A stretch of 64,000 nucleotides of DNA from SIG587 sp045544035 (GTDB taxonomy: Bacteria > Bacillota > Clostridia > Oscillospirales > Acutalibacteraceae). Numbering within the stretch: the first letter of the stretch is position 1; each line of letters starts with the position of its first letter. Below are positions 45,186 to 52,746 of this stretch, in pieces. The stretch spans positions 124,001 to 188,000 of the forward strand of contig JAZPYE010000013.1 of NCBI GenBank assembly GCA_045544035.1. The letters are read 5' to 3'. A program made the translations under genes and the position numbers. The notes beneath the pieces are model-generated. The model did no database searches. It was not told the origin of the DNA and saw only the letters and a list, made by a program, of their open reading frames with translations.

Positions 45186-47744
45186 TTATTCTCCCTTTGC
45201 CTCAAACCAAGTTTTGCCAAAGTTTGCATCAACGCTTAAAGTAACCTTAAGGCTTGCGGCGCCCTGCATTTCTTCCTCCAAAATGCGGCAAACCTGCTCC
45301 TTTAAATCCTCCCTGCACTCGGCAATCAGTTCATCGTGCACCTGCAAAATAAGTTTTGCATCAAGGTTTTCTTGCTTTAGGCGGTCGCTAACCCTAATCA
45401 TTGCGATTTTAATAATATCGGCGGCGGTGCCCTGAATGGGGGCGTTTCTCGCCACACGTTCCCCAAATGAGCGCATCATGGCGTTGGAATTTGCAAGCTC
45501 AGGCAGGTACCTTCTCCTGCCGAAAAGGGTTTTAACATAACCCGTTTCCTTGGCGTGCTCAATGGTCTCCTGCATATATTTATCAACACCCTTATAGGTG
45601 TTTAAATAACCCTTAATATACTGCTGGGCTTCCTTAAATGTAACACCAATGTCCTTTGAGAGTGAATGTGCGCCAATACCGTAAACAATGCCGAAGTTAA
45701 CCGCCTTTGCGCGGCTTCGCATTAAGGGGGTCACCATATCTGTAGGCATATCGAAAACCTCAGCCGCAGTCACGGTGTGAATGTCAACACCATCACTAAA
45801 AGCTTTAATCATAATGGGGTCATCGGCAATATGGGCAAGCACACGCAGCTCAATTTGGGAATAGTCAGCATCGCAAAGAGTGTAGCCCTCTTTTGCCACA
45901 AAGAATTTGCGAAGCTTTTTGCCCTCAGGCCTTCTGACAGGAATGTTTTGAAGGTTGGGCTCTAATGAGCTTATTCTGCCTGTCCTTGTTTCGGCCTGAT
46001 TAAAGGTGGAGTGAATTCGGCAATCCTCTCCCACTGCCTTTAAAAGGCCATCGCAATAAGTGGATTTAAGTTTTGATAGAGTTCTATATTCTAAAAGCAA
46101 TGCCACCGCAGGGTGGATTTCCTTTAACTCCTCCAAGACATCGGCGGCGGTGGAATAACCGTTTTTACCCTTTTTCTTTGTGGGTAACTGCAGCTTTTCA
46201 AAAAGGGCAACCCCCAACTGCTTAGGGGAATTAAGGTTAAATTCATAGCCCACAAGGCTGTAAATCTCACTCTGAATTTCTGCTATTCTTTTTTCTAAAT
46301 CCTCGCCCTCGGTTTTAAGACCTTCGGCATTTACCATAAAGCCCTCAAGCTCCATTTCACCAAGCACGCGGGCTAAGGGAATTTCAATTTCCAAAAGCAG
46401 GCTATCCTGCTCTTTTTCTTTGAGCTCGGCTAAAAGCGAATCGCAAACCGCCTTGTGCTTTGCGGCAAGGCTTAAAAATTCCTCCTCAAAATCGGCTGAA
46501 ATATTGCTACCGTACTGAAGAACCAGGCGGTCAATATCATAACTTGAAGCCGAAGGATTTGATAGGTATGCCGCAAGCATACTATCGAAGGTAATTCCCT
46601 TAAGGCTTACACCGTTCTTTGCATAAAATTTATAAAGGTTTTTGTAATCGTAAACCCTTTTCTGGGTTTTCTCATTCTCTAAAAGCTCAATAAAATCTGG
46701 GCACAAAAGGTCGGCTTTACCAACAAACCCACTTACGCAAACGCCTGCTATATTGTTTTCATAATCGGGCAAAATATCAGCGCAGCCTGCCTTTTTAGCG
46801 GCGGCTAAAATATCCTCACAAAGGCAAATTTCGCAGTTTTCTTCCCTCTCATCAAAAAGGCTGACCTGAGCACTTACAGGGGCAATGCCCATGTTTTCCA
46901 TAAGTTTGAAAAACTCAAGTTTTGTCATAAAGGCGGCAAGTTCGTTTGTAACCTTGCCCTTGCCCTCATAGTGGCTGTAATCGGTATCAATAGGCACTTC
47001 TTTACAAATTTCGCCAAGCTTAAGGCTTAAATAGGCGCTGTCCTTGCCGGCAATAAGCTTTGCCTTTAAGGAATCCTTAATCTCAAGCGTGTCAAGATTT
47101 TCGTAGATATAATCAATGTTTCCATAGGTTCTAATAAGCTCGGTGGCGGTTTTTTCGCCAACCCCTGTAACACCGGGGATTTTGTCGGAGGAATCGCCCA
47201 TAAGGCTTTTAAGCTGAAGCATTCCCTCGGGGGTTAGACCATATTTTTCGAAAAGGGTTTCCCTGTTATAAACCGTAATTTCGGGTCGACCCATTTTGGT
47301 GGCGGCTAAAAGCACATTAACCCTATCTCCAATAAGCTGCAGGGCATCCCTATCACCCGTTGCAATAACGCAGGTATCATTCTCCTTTGCCGCGGCGGCA
47401 AGGGTTCCTAAAATGTCATCGGCCTCAAAGCCCTCTTTTTCGAGGCAGGTGTAGCCTCTTAAAGTCAGCCACTCCTTTAAAAGCGGCATTTGAGAGTGAA
47501 GCTCTTGGGGCATCGGCTTTCTGCCCGATTTATAAAGGTCGTACATTTTATGGCGGAAGGTGGGCGCCTTTAAATCGAAGGCAACGGCCACGCCATCGGG
47601 GTTTTCCTGCTCAATGAGCCTGTTTAAAATGTTTATAAAACCATAAACGGCATTAGTATACTGCCCATCCTTTGTGGTGAGCAGTTTAATGCCGTAAAAA
47701 GCGCGGTTTATTATGCTGTTTCCATCAATGGCAAGAAGCTTCAT
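45186..47744 (-). CDS. polA: DNA polymerase I
   Basis: 852 residues with an N-terminal 5' nuclease domain (about 1-290, GDSSDKIPGVTGVG), a degenerate 3'-5' exonuclease-like domain (about 310-460) and a family A polymerase domain. The polymerase carries DYSQIELRVLAH, RRYLPEL and the QVHDEL motif. The middle domain lacks the DxE pair needed for proofreading, as in many Gram-positive PolA. It fills gaps after excision repair and Okazaki primer removal. Confidence 0.95.
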   Translation of the reverse strand: MKLLAIDGNSIINRAFYGIKLLTTKDGQYTNAVYGFINILNRLIEQENPDGVAVAFDLKAPTFRHKMYDLYKSGRKPMPQELHSQMPLLKEWLTLRGYTCLEKEGFEADDILGTLAAAAKENDTCVIATGDRDALQLIGDRVNVLLAATKMGRPEITVYNRETLFEKYGLTPEGMLQLKSLMGDSSDKIPGVTGVGEKTATELIRTYGNIDYIYENLDTLEIKDSLKAKLIAGKDSAYLSLKLGEICKEVPIDTDYSHYEGKGKVTNELAAFMTKLEFFKLMENMGIAPVSAQVSLFDEREENCEICLCEDILAAAKKAGCADILPDYENNIAGVCVSGFVGKADLLCPDFIELLENEKTQKRVYDYKNLYKFYAKNGVSLKGITFDSMLAAYLSNPSASSYDIDRLVLQYGSNISADFEEEFLSLAAKHKAVCDSLLAELKEKEQDSLLLEIEIPLARVLGEMELEGFMVNAEGLKTEGEDLEKRIAEIQSEIYSLVGYEFNLNSPKQLGVALFEKLQLPTKKKGKNGYSTAADVLEELKEIHPAVALLLEYRTLSKLKSTYCDGLLKAVGEDCRIHSTFNQAETRTGRISSLEPNLQNIPVRRPEGKKLRKFFVAKEGYTLCDADYSQIELRVLAHIADDPIMIKAFSDGVDIHTVTAAEVFDMPTDMVTPLMRSRAKAVNFGIVYGIGAHSLSKDIGVTFKEAQQYIKGYLNTYKGVDKYMQETIEHAKETGYVKTLFGRRRYLPELANSNAMMRSFGERVARNAPIQGTAADIIKIAMIRVSDRLKQENLDAKLILQVHDELIAECREDLKEQVCRILEEEMQGAASLKVTLSVDANFGKTWFEAKGE

Positions 47745-48707
47745 TTATTTTTCTTCCTCTTTGGTTTTTTCTTCAATGATAAAGCGGGGTCGACCCTTTG
47801 TTTCAAGATAAATTTTGCCGATGTATTCCCCAATTATTCCAATGCACAGCATTTGAATTCCACCAAGAAAGCAAACAATGCTCACGGTTGAGGCCCAGCC
47901 TGCAACGGTGCTGCCCACAAAGAAGCTGATAACCGACCAGATAACCGCCACAAAGCTGATAATCGCAATTATAAAACCCAGGGCGGTTATAAGGCGAATG
48001 GGCTTAACCGAAAGACTTGTTATGCCGTTAATGGCTAAAGAAAGCATTTTGCGAAGCGGATAGTGACTTTTGCCCGCTAGGCGCTCGTTTCTAACATATG
48101 GCACACTCGTACTCTTAAAGCCCACAAAGGGCACCATTCCGCGAAGGTAAATGTTAACCTCGCCGAATTTTTCAAGTTCCTTTACAGCCTTTGCCGACAT
48201 TAGCCGATAGTCGGCATGGTTATAAACCACCTCAACGCCCACCCAGTTTAAAAATTTGTAAAAGCCCTGGGCCGTTGTGCGCTTAAAAAACGAATCGCTG
48301 CTTCTATCACTTCGAACCCCGTAAACAATTTCGCTGCCATTTAAAAATTCCTCAACCATTTGGTCCATTGCGTTAATGTCATCCTGACCATCGCAGTCAA
48401 TGCTAATGGTAATATCACAGTGATTTGCCGCTTCAAAAAGACCTGCAAGCAGGGCGTTTTGATGACCGCGATTGCGGCTTAATTTAATGCCCTTATAGTG
48501 GCTGTCGTTTTCCGATAACGTGCTAATAATCTCCCAGGTAGAATCCTTGCTTCCATCATCAACAAACAAAACTCGGCTGTTTTCGGGGTCAACAAATCCC
48601 TTTGCCCCAAGGTCAATAAGCTTGTTTAAAAACAAGGGCGCCGTTTTGGGCAAAACCTCCTGCTCGTTAAAGCAGGGCACAACAATGTATAAAACGGGTG
48701 TTTTCAT
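47745..48707 (-). CDS. Family 2 glycosyltransferase, GtrB/DPM1-like
   Basis: 320 residues. The N-terminal GT2 fold has VVPCFNEQEVL (about 8-18), LFVDDGSKD (about 48-56) and SIDCDGQDD (about 102-110). Two membrane helices near 235-260 and 270-295 anchor it. Related enzymes (GtrB, CsbB, YkcC) move a sugar onto undecaprenyl phosphate to modify wall polymers. The gene is flanked by rodA/ftsW and polA; the sugar and acceptor are not predictable. Confidence 0.85.
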   Translation of the reverse strand: MKTPVLYIVVPCFNEQEVLPKTAPLFLNKLIDLGAKGFVDPENSRVLFVDDGSKDSTWEIISTLSENDSHYKGIKLSRNRGHQNALLAGLFEAANHCDITISIDCDGQDDINAMDQMVEEFLNGSEIVYGVRSDRSSDSFFKRTTAQGFYKFLNWVGVEVVYNHADYRLMSAKAVKELEKFGEVNIYLRGMVPFVGFKSTSVPYVRNERLAGKSHYPLRKMLSLAINGITSLSVKPIRLITALGFIIAIISFVAVIWSVISFFVGSTVAGWASTVSIVCFLGGIQMLCIGIIGEYIGKIYLETKGRPRFIIEEKTKEEEK

Positions 48708-48716
48708 ATTCTACTC

Positions 48717-49847
48717 CTAATCGTGAAGATAAATTGTTCTTGAATTACGCCTTATATAAACGCTGACAGCCAGTCCCACGCTTATAAAAAGGCACATAAG
48801 CGAGGTGCCTCCTGCACTGAAAAACGGCAGGGTGATACCGATAACGGGAAGCACCGATACACACATTCCGATATTTATGGCGCTTTGTGCCAGCACCATA
48901 GCAAAAACGCCTGTGCAAATGATTTTGCCCGCCGAGTTTTGGCACATTTTAGCAACCCGCACACAACGAACACAAATGGCGGCAAGCACCGCAATAATTG
49001 CAAGACAACCGAGGAAGCCCAGCTCCTCGCCAATGCTGGCAAAAATAAAATCGTTATAACCAAAGGGCACATTGCCCGATTGGGTAAGCTCGCCTCTAAA
49101 TAGTCCTTGACCGAAAAAGCCTCCGTTTGCTAAAGCAATTCTGCCGCGCCACTGCTGATAGCCAATACCCTGCAAATTCGATTCTAAATCGAAAAGGTAC
49201 AAAATTCTCGCCTTTTGGTCCTCGTTCATAACAAAGAAAAAGACAAACGGGGCGGCAACAACCACACCGATTAAGGCGGCAACAAAATAACGAAGTCTTA
49301 CCCCTGCGGCAAACATCATTGAAAGGAACATAACACCGAAAACAAGGGCGGTGCCATCATCACCCTGAAAGTGAATGAGCAAAACAGGAACGGCGCCGTG
49401 GGCGCAAAGAAGCAGTAAATTTTTTGGTTTGTTAACATCTCTGACACTGCTCAAATGTTTAGCAAAGGTTATAATAAAACAGCTTTTAAGAAGTTCGGCA
49501 GGCTGAAAGGTCATGCCACCTGGCAGCAAGAGCCAGGCCTTATCATCGGTGCCCTCGGGGGCATAGCCGATAAAAAAGGTCAGAACAACGGGGATAACGC
49601 CCAGCGCCGCCACAAGATACCACCGGCGAAGCAGGTCCTCATAATCAATAAGCGAAATGCCCACCGCCACGCAGAAGCCGATTATAAGGGCGATAAGCTG
49701 AACGTAAAACTGCCTGTGCGATCCGAGATAATTGGTGGAGGTAAGCACCCCGACACAGCCGTAGCCGCCTGCAAAAAGGCAAAGCAGCAGCATAATTTTA
49801 TCGCACTCACGAATGTAGTCGGCAATAGCGCCCCAAATTTTACCCAC
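48717..49847 (-). CDS. RodA/FtsW/SpoVE family peptidoglycan polymerase
   Basis: About 376 residues and ten membrane segments. The SEDS motifs are present: PGGMTFQPAEL near 125, GNVPFGYNDFIFASIGEELGF (conserved core GYNDFIFA near 275), and PFFSAGGTSLM near 345. SEDS proteins polymerise glycan strands from lipid II with a class B PBP. The absence of division genes beside it favours RodA, but the paralog cannot be fixed. I chose the GTG preceded by AAAGGAG. Confidence 0.88.
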   Translation of the reverse strand: MGKIWGAIADYIRECDKIMLLLCLFAGGYGCVGVLTSTNYLGSHRQFYVQLIALIIGFCVAVGISLIDYEDLLRRWYLVAALGVIPVVLTFFIGYAPEGTDDKAWLLLPGGMTFQPAELLKSCFIITFAKHLSSVRDVNKPKNLLLLCAHGAVPVLLIHFQGDDGTALVFGVMFLSMMFAAGVRLRYFVAALIGVVVAAPFVFFFVMNEDQKARILYLFDLESNLQGIGYQQWRGRIALANGGFFGQGLFRGELTQSGNVPFGYNDFIFASIGEELGFLGCLAIIAVLAAICVRCVRVAKMCQNSAGKIICTGVFAMVLAQSAINIGMCVSVLPVIGITLPFFSAGGTSLMCLFISVGLAVSVYIRRNSRTIYLHD

Positions 49848-49885
49848 TGAGCCTTCTCCTTTCCGGACACAAATATTCAATTTAT

Positions 49886-49914
49886 ATTATATGTTAATTT
49901 AAAAATAATTTCAA
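49886..49914 (-). promoter_or_regulatory. Sigma-A promoter of the rodA-polA-tsaD operon
   Basis: On the minus strand TTGAAA, 17-base spacer, TATAAT, about 40 bases before the GTG start. The plus-strand tsaE unit starts divergently within 90 bases; its own promoter is not clear (possible extended -10 TTACAAT near 49944). Confidence 0.65.
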
Positions 49915-49967
49915 GTGCCTCTTCCCTTTAAGGAAAATTTGTGTTACAATATGTTTTGGTGATAAAA

Positions 49968-50411
49968 ATGGAACAGTTTATATCACACTCACCCGAACAA
50001 ACCCGTGCCTTTGCCGAAATGCTGGCACAAACTCTTGAGGGCGGCAGTGTGGTGGCCTTCACAGGAAACCTCGGAGCCGGCAAAACCTGTTTTACATCAG
50101 GCCTTGCAAAGGGGCTGGGTTTTGGCGGCAGAGTGACCTCCCCCACCTTTGCTCTTATGAATGAGTATATTGGTGGCAGACTAAATGTCTATCATTTTGA
50201 TATGTACCGCATTTCCTCTTGGGAGGACCTTTATTCAAGCGGTTTTTTCGATTTCCGCGATATGGGCGGCGTTGTTGTTGCCGAGTGGAGCGAAAACATT
50301 GTGGGTGCTCTTGATGATAAAACGATTTTCGTTGATATTGAAAATATTGACGAAACCACCCGCAAAATTACAGTGACAAGGGGAAAACCTTATGAAAATT
50401 CTGGCAATTGA
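49968..50411 (+). CDS. tsaE: tRNA threonylcarbamoyladenosine biosynthesis ATPase TsaE
   Basis: 147 residues with the P-loop GNLGAGKT (about 35-42), SPTFALMNEY, and the HFDMYR motif. TsaE hydrolyses ATP and resets the TsaB-TsaD complex in t6A synthesis. It overlaps tsaB by 20 bases. The preceding in-frame extension was rejected because the TsaE fold starts at MEQF. Confidence 0.93.
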   Translation: MEQFISHSPEQTRAFAEMLAQTLEGGSVVAFTGNLGAGKTCFTSGLAKGLGFGGRVTSPTFALMNEYIGGRLNVYHFDMYRISSWEDLYSSGFFDFRDMGGVVVAEWSENIVGALDDKTIFVDIENIDETTRKITVTRGKPYENSGN

Positions 50412-51096
50412 ATGTTCGGCAACCCCTGCCTCCTGTGCAATTTTTGAGGATGAAAGGCTCATTTCCTCATCCTTTGCAAACGTTAAACTAACCCACTCCG
50501 AAACCCTTATGCCAATGGTGGAAAGCTCCCTTAAAAATGCCAAGCTTAACATTGATGATATTGACTGCCTTGCCGTGTCCTGCGGCCCCGGCTCATTTAC
50601 GGGAATTCGAATTGGAATAAGCGCAATAAAGGGCCTTGCCATAAGGGATAAAAAGCCCTGTTGCGCCGTTTCAACCCTCCTTTCAATGGCGTATAGACTC
50701 CGCCACTTAAACGGCATTGTTTGTGCCGTTATGGATGCCCGTTGCAACCAGGTTTATAACGCTCTTTTTCGCTGTGAAAACGGCGTTATCACCCGCCTTA
50801 CGCAGGACCGTGCCTTAATGGTGGACGAGCTTTTAGATGAGCTTAAAGCCTTAGAAAATGACAGCATTTTTCTTATTGGTGATGGTGCCGATATGTTTTA
50901 TGAAAAGGCCAAGACCTTGGCAAATGTTAAAAAGGCCGATGAAACACTTAAATACCAACACGCCGAGGGTGTTGCCCTTGCCGCGTTTGATATGATAAAA
51001 GAAAACAACACCGTTTCCCCTGAGGCGCTTTTGCCCTTTTATTTAAGGCTGCCCCAGGCCGAAAGGGAATTAAAACAAAAAAGGGGAGAAAACTAA
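50392..51096 (+). CDS. tsaB: tRNA threonylcarbamoyladenosine biosynthesis protein TsaB
   Basis: A 234-residue inactive paralog of TsaD that scaffolds it. ILAIECSATPASCAI opens the ASKHA fold and VSCGPGSFTGIRIG (about 63-76) is the TsaB signature. The zinc-binding His motif of TsaD is absent, as expected. It forms a unit with tsaE and rpiB; RimI, usually the next gene in tsaB operons, is instead fused to a phosphatase near tsaD. Confidence 0.93.
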   Translation: MKILAIECSATPASCAIFEDERLISSSFANVKLTHSETLMPMVESSLKNAKLNIDDIDCLAVSCGPGSFTGIRIGISAIKGLAIRDKKPCCAVSTLLSMAYRLRHLNGIVCAVMDARCNQVYNALFRCENGVITRLTQDRALMVDELLDELKALENDSIFLIGDGADMFYEKAKTLANVKKADETLKYQHAEGVALAAFDMIKENNTVSPEALLPFYLRLPQAERELKQKRGEN

Positions 51097-51097
51097 A

Positions 51098-51541
51098 GTG
51101 AAAATTGCAATCGGCTCTGACCACGGCGGTTTTGAGCACAAAAATGCAATTATTGAGCATTTAACAGCCCGCGGTTTTGAAATCAGCGATTTCGGCATTA
51201 AGGAGCTAGCCTCGGTTGACTATCCCGACATTGCAAAACCCGTTAGCCTGGCGGTTGCAAAAAAGGAATGTGACCTTGGAATCCTAGTTTGCGGAACAGG
51301 CATTGGAATGAGCCTTGTCGCCAACAAGGTTCGTGGCATTCGCGCCGCAGCTTGTTCCGACCATTTCAGCGCTAAATACACCCGCCTTCACAACGACTCA
51401 AACATTTTGTGCCTTGGCGGCAGGGTTATTGGCATTGGAACAGCACTAGAGCTTGTTGACCTTTTTGTAGACACCGCTTTTGAGGGTGGAAGACACCAAA
51501 GGCGCGTTGATAAAATTACAGAAATTGAAAATATGCAGTAG
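51098..51541 (+). CDS. rpiB: Ribose 5-phosphate isomerase B
   Basis: 147 residues starting at GTG after GGGGAG. SDHGGFEHK (about 7-15), DYPDIA and CGTGIGMS (about 65-72, catalytic Cys) are the RpiB/LacAB motifs. It interconverts ribose and ribulose 5-phosphate, supplying the split transketolase and nucleotide synthesis. Its stop codon TAG is completed by the first base of the inverted-repeat element that follows. Confidence 0.93.
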   Translation: MKIAIGSDHGGFEHKNAIIEHLTARGFEISDFGIKELASVDYPDIAKPVSLAVAKKECDLGILVCGTGIGMSLVANKVRGIRAAACSDHFSAKYTRLHNDSNILCLGGRVIGIGTALELVDLFVDTAFEGGRHQRRVDKITEIENMQ

Positions 51542-51736
51542 TGTGACAGGACTCAATCCTGCCGCGCCTGCAAACAAAAATTTTTAGTTTAACAGGTTGA
51601 AAAGTTTCTGCCGCCGAATTTTTTATTCGGCGAAGCAAGAAATTTGAAGCAAGGCTGGCGCCTTGCAAAAATAAGTGCAAAGCCGCAATATAAAAGGCGG
51701 CGAGCGAAACCGTGACAGGTTCGAGTCCTGTCACAC
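51541..51736. mobile_element. Putative MITE-like element with tRNA T-arm-like inverted ends
   Basis: A 196-base non-coding segment between rpiB and upp. Its ends are 21-base inverted repeats (19 of 21 match) beginning GTGTGACAGGACTC, each flanked outside by TA, as in elements that duplicate a TA target. The right end folds as an 8-bp stem around TTCGAGT (51712-51734), which is exactly a tRNA T-arm. The interior has further hairpins (CGCCGAAT/ATTCGGCG, GCAAGGC/GCCTTGC). No transposase is present. It could instead be an operon-internal processing structure. Confidence 0.5.
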
Positions 51737-51755
51737 TAAAGAGAGGATTTTTAAA

Positions 51756-52388
51756 ATGAACGACAATGTAGTAGTAATGGACCATCCCCTTATTCAGCAC
51801 AAGCTTACAATTTTAAGAGACAAGCGCACAGGCTCAAAGCAGTTCAGAGAACTGGTTAGCGAAATCGCAATGCTTATGTGCTATGAATCTACCCGCGATT
51901 TACCCCTTATGGATGTTAAGGTTGAAACCCCTCTTATGACCACCACAGCAAAGGCTTTAAAGGGCAGAAAAATGGCTATTGTTCCCATTCTCAGAGCAGG
52001 TCTCGGTATGGTTGACGGCATTTTAAACCTTATTCCTGCCGCAAGGGTTGGCCACATCGGTATGTATCGTGACCCCGAAACCCACCAGCCCATTGATTAT
52101 TACTGCAAGCTGCCCAGTGACCTGCCCGAGCGAGATGTTTTTGTTCTCGACCCCATGCTGGCTACAGGCGGCTCTGCCATTGATGCGGTTGCAAGCATAA
52201 AGAAGCACAACCCCAAGCGCATTAAATTCCTTTGCGTTATTGCCGCTCCTGAAGGTCTTAAGGCTTTCACCGAGGCTCACCCCGATGTTCCTGTTTACTG
52301 TGCAGGGCTTGATGAAAAGCTTAATGACCACGCTTATATTCTTCCCGGTCTCGGCGATGCAGGTGACAGAATCTTCGGAACTAAATAG
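51756..52388 (+). CDS. upp: Uracil phosphoribosyltransferase
   Basis: 210 residues, normal UPRT length. MDHPLIQHKLTILRDKRTGS opens the protein; PILRAGLGM (about 78-86), DPMLATGGSA (about 131-140, PRPP-binding) and a C-terminal GLGDAGDRIFGT are typical. It salvages uracil to UMP, the substrate of PyrH. GAGAGGA precedes the ATG. The gene lies directly downstream of the inverted-repeat element. Confidence 0.95.
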   Translation: MNDNVVVMDHPLIQHKLTILRDKRTGSKQFRELVSEIAMLMCYESTRDLPLMDVKVETPLMTTTAKALKGRKMAIVPILRAGLGMVDGILNLIPAARVGHIGMYRDPETHQPIDYYCKLPSDLPERDVFVLDPMLATGGSAIDAVASIKKHNPKRIKFLCVIAAPEGLKAFTEAHPDVPVYCAGLDEKLNDHAYILPGLGDAGDRIFGTK

Positions 52389-52400
52389 TTTTTAAAGAAT

Positions 52401-52443
52401 AAAACCTCCTTTAATGCCTAAAAATAAGGTTAAAGGAGGTTTT
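52401..52443 (+). promoter_or_regulatory. Perfect hairpin that encloses a ribosome binding site
   Basis: Perfect 14-bp inverted repeat (AAAACCTCCTTTAA / TTAAAGGAGGTTTT, loop of 15). The right arm is the full Shine-Dalgarno sequence of the next gene, whose ATG starts four bases later. The hairpin could end upp transcripts (T-run in the right arm) and would block translation of the small gene when folded. Confidence 0.75.
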
Positions 52444-52446
52444 AAA

Positions 52447-52635
52447 ATGCAAAAACAAGGCTCAGCAATGTCCTTTGTTAAGGGAATGGGCGCAGGTATG
52501 GCGGCAGGTATGGTCGCCTATGCCGCCGCTAAAATGATGATGGGCACAAACAACCACAACCTTTCAAAGGGCTCCTCAAAAATTGTTCACGCCGTTGGCG
52601 ATTTGGTGGATGGCGTTCAGACAATGTTTAGGTAG
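52447..52635 (+). CDS. 62-residue glycine- and methionine-rich membrane peptide
   Basis: The protein has a hydrophobic helix (about 8-34) with small-residue repeats (GMGAGMAAGMVAY), then a polar tail with HNLSKGSSK and a short amphipathic helix. It resembles small YtxH-like membrane proteins only in general plan; I do not recognise the family. Its ribosome binding site is inside a perfect hairpin, suggesting conditional expression. A terminator follows at once. Confidence 0.7.
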   Translation: MQKQGSAMSFVKGMGAGMAAGMVAYAAAKMMMGTNNHNLSKGSSKIVHAVGDLVDGVQTMFR

Positions 52636-52638
52636 ATG

Positions 52639-52668
52639 TTTTAAGCGGCTTTAAAAGGCCGCTTAAAA
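52639..52668 (+). terminator. Terminator after the small membrane peptide
   Basis: An 11-bp stem (TTTTAAGCGGC / GCCGCTTAAAA) with an eight-base loop, followed by ATTTACAATTT. Confidence 0.65.
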
Positions 52669-52746
52669 TTTACAATTTCGCAATACATATTTTGGAAAAA
52701 CAGTATATAATTAGTAAAAATACAGTTTAGAAAAGAGTTAAACGCT

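Noticed and set aside
51675..51755. N-terminal extension of Upp through the inverted-repeat element.
   Set aside because: The extension is the T-arm-like right end of the element; UPRT homology and the ribosome binding site start at 51756.
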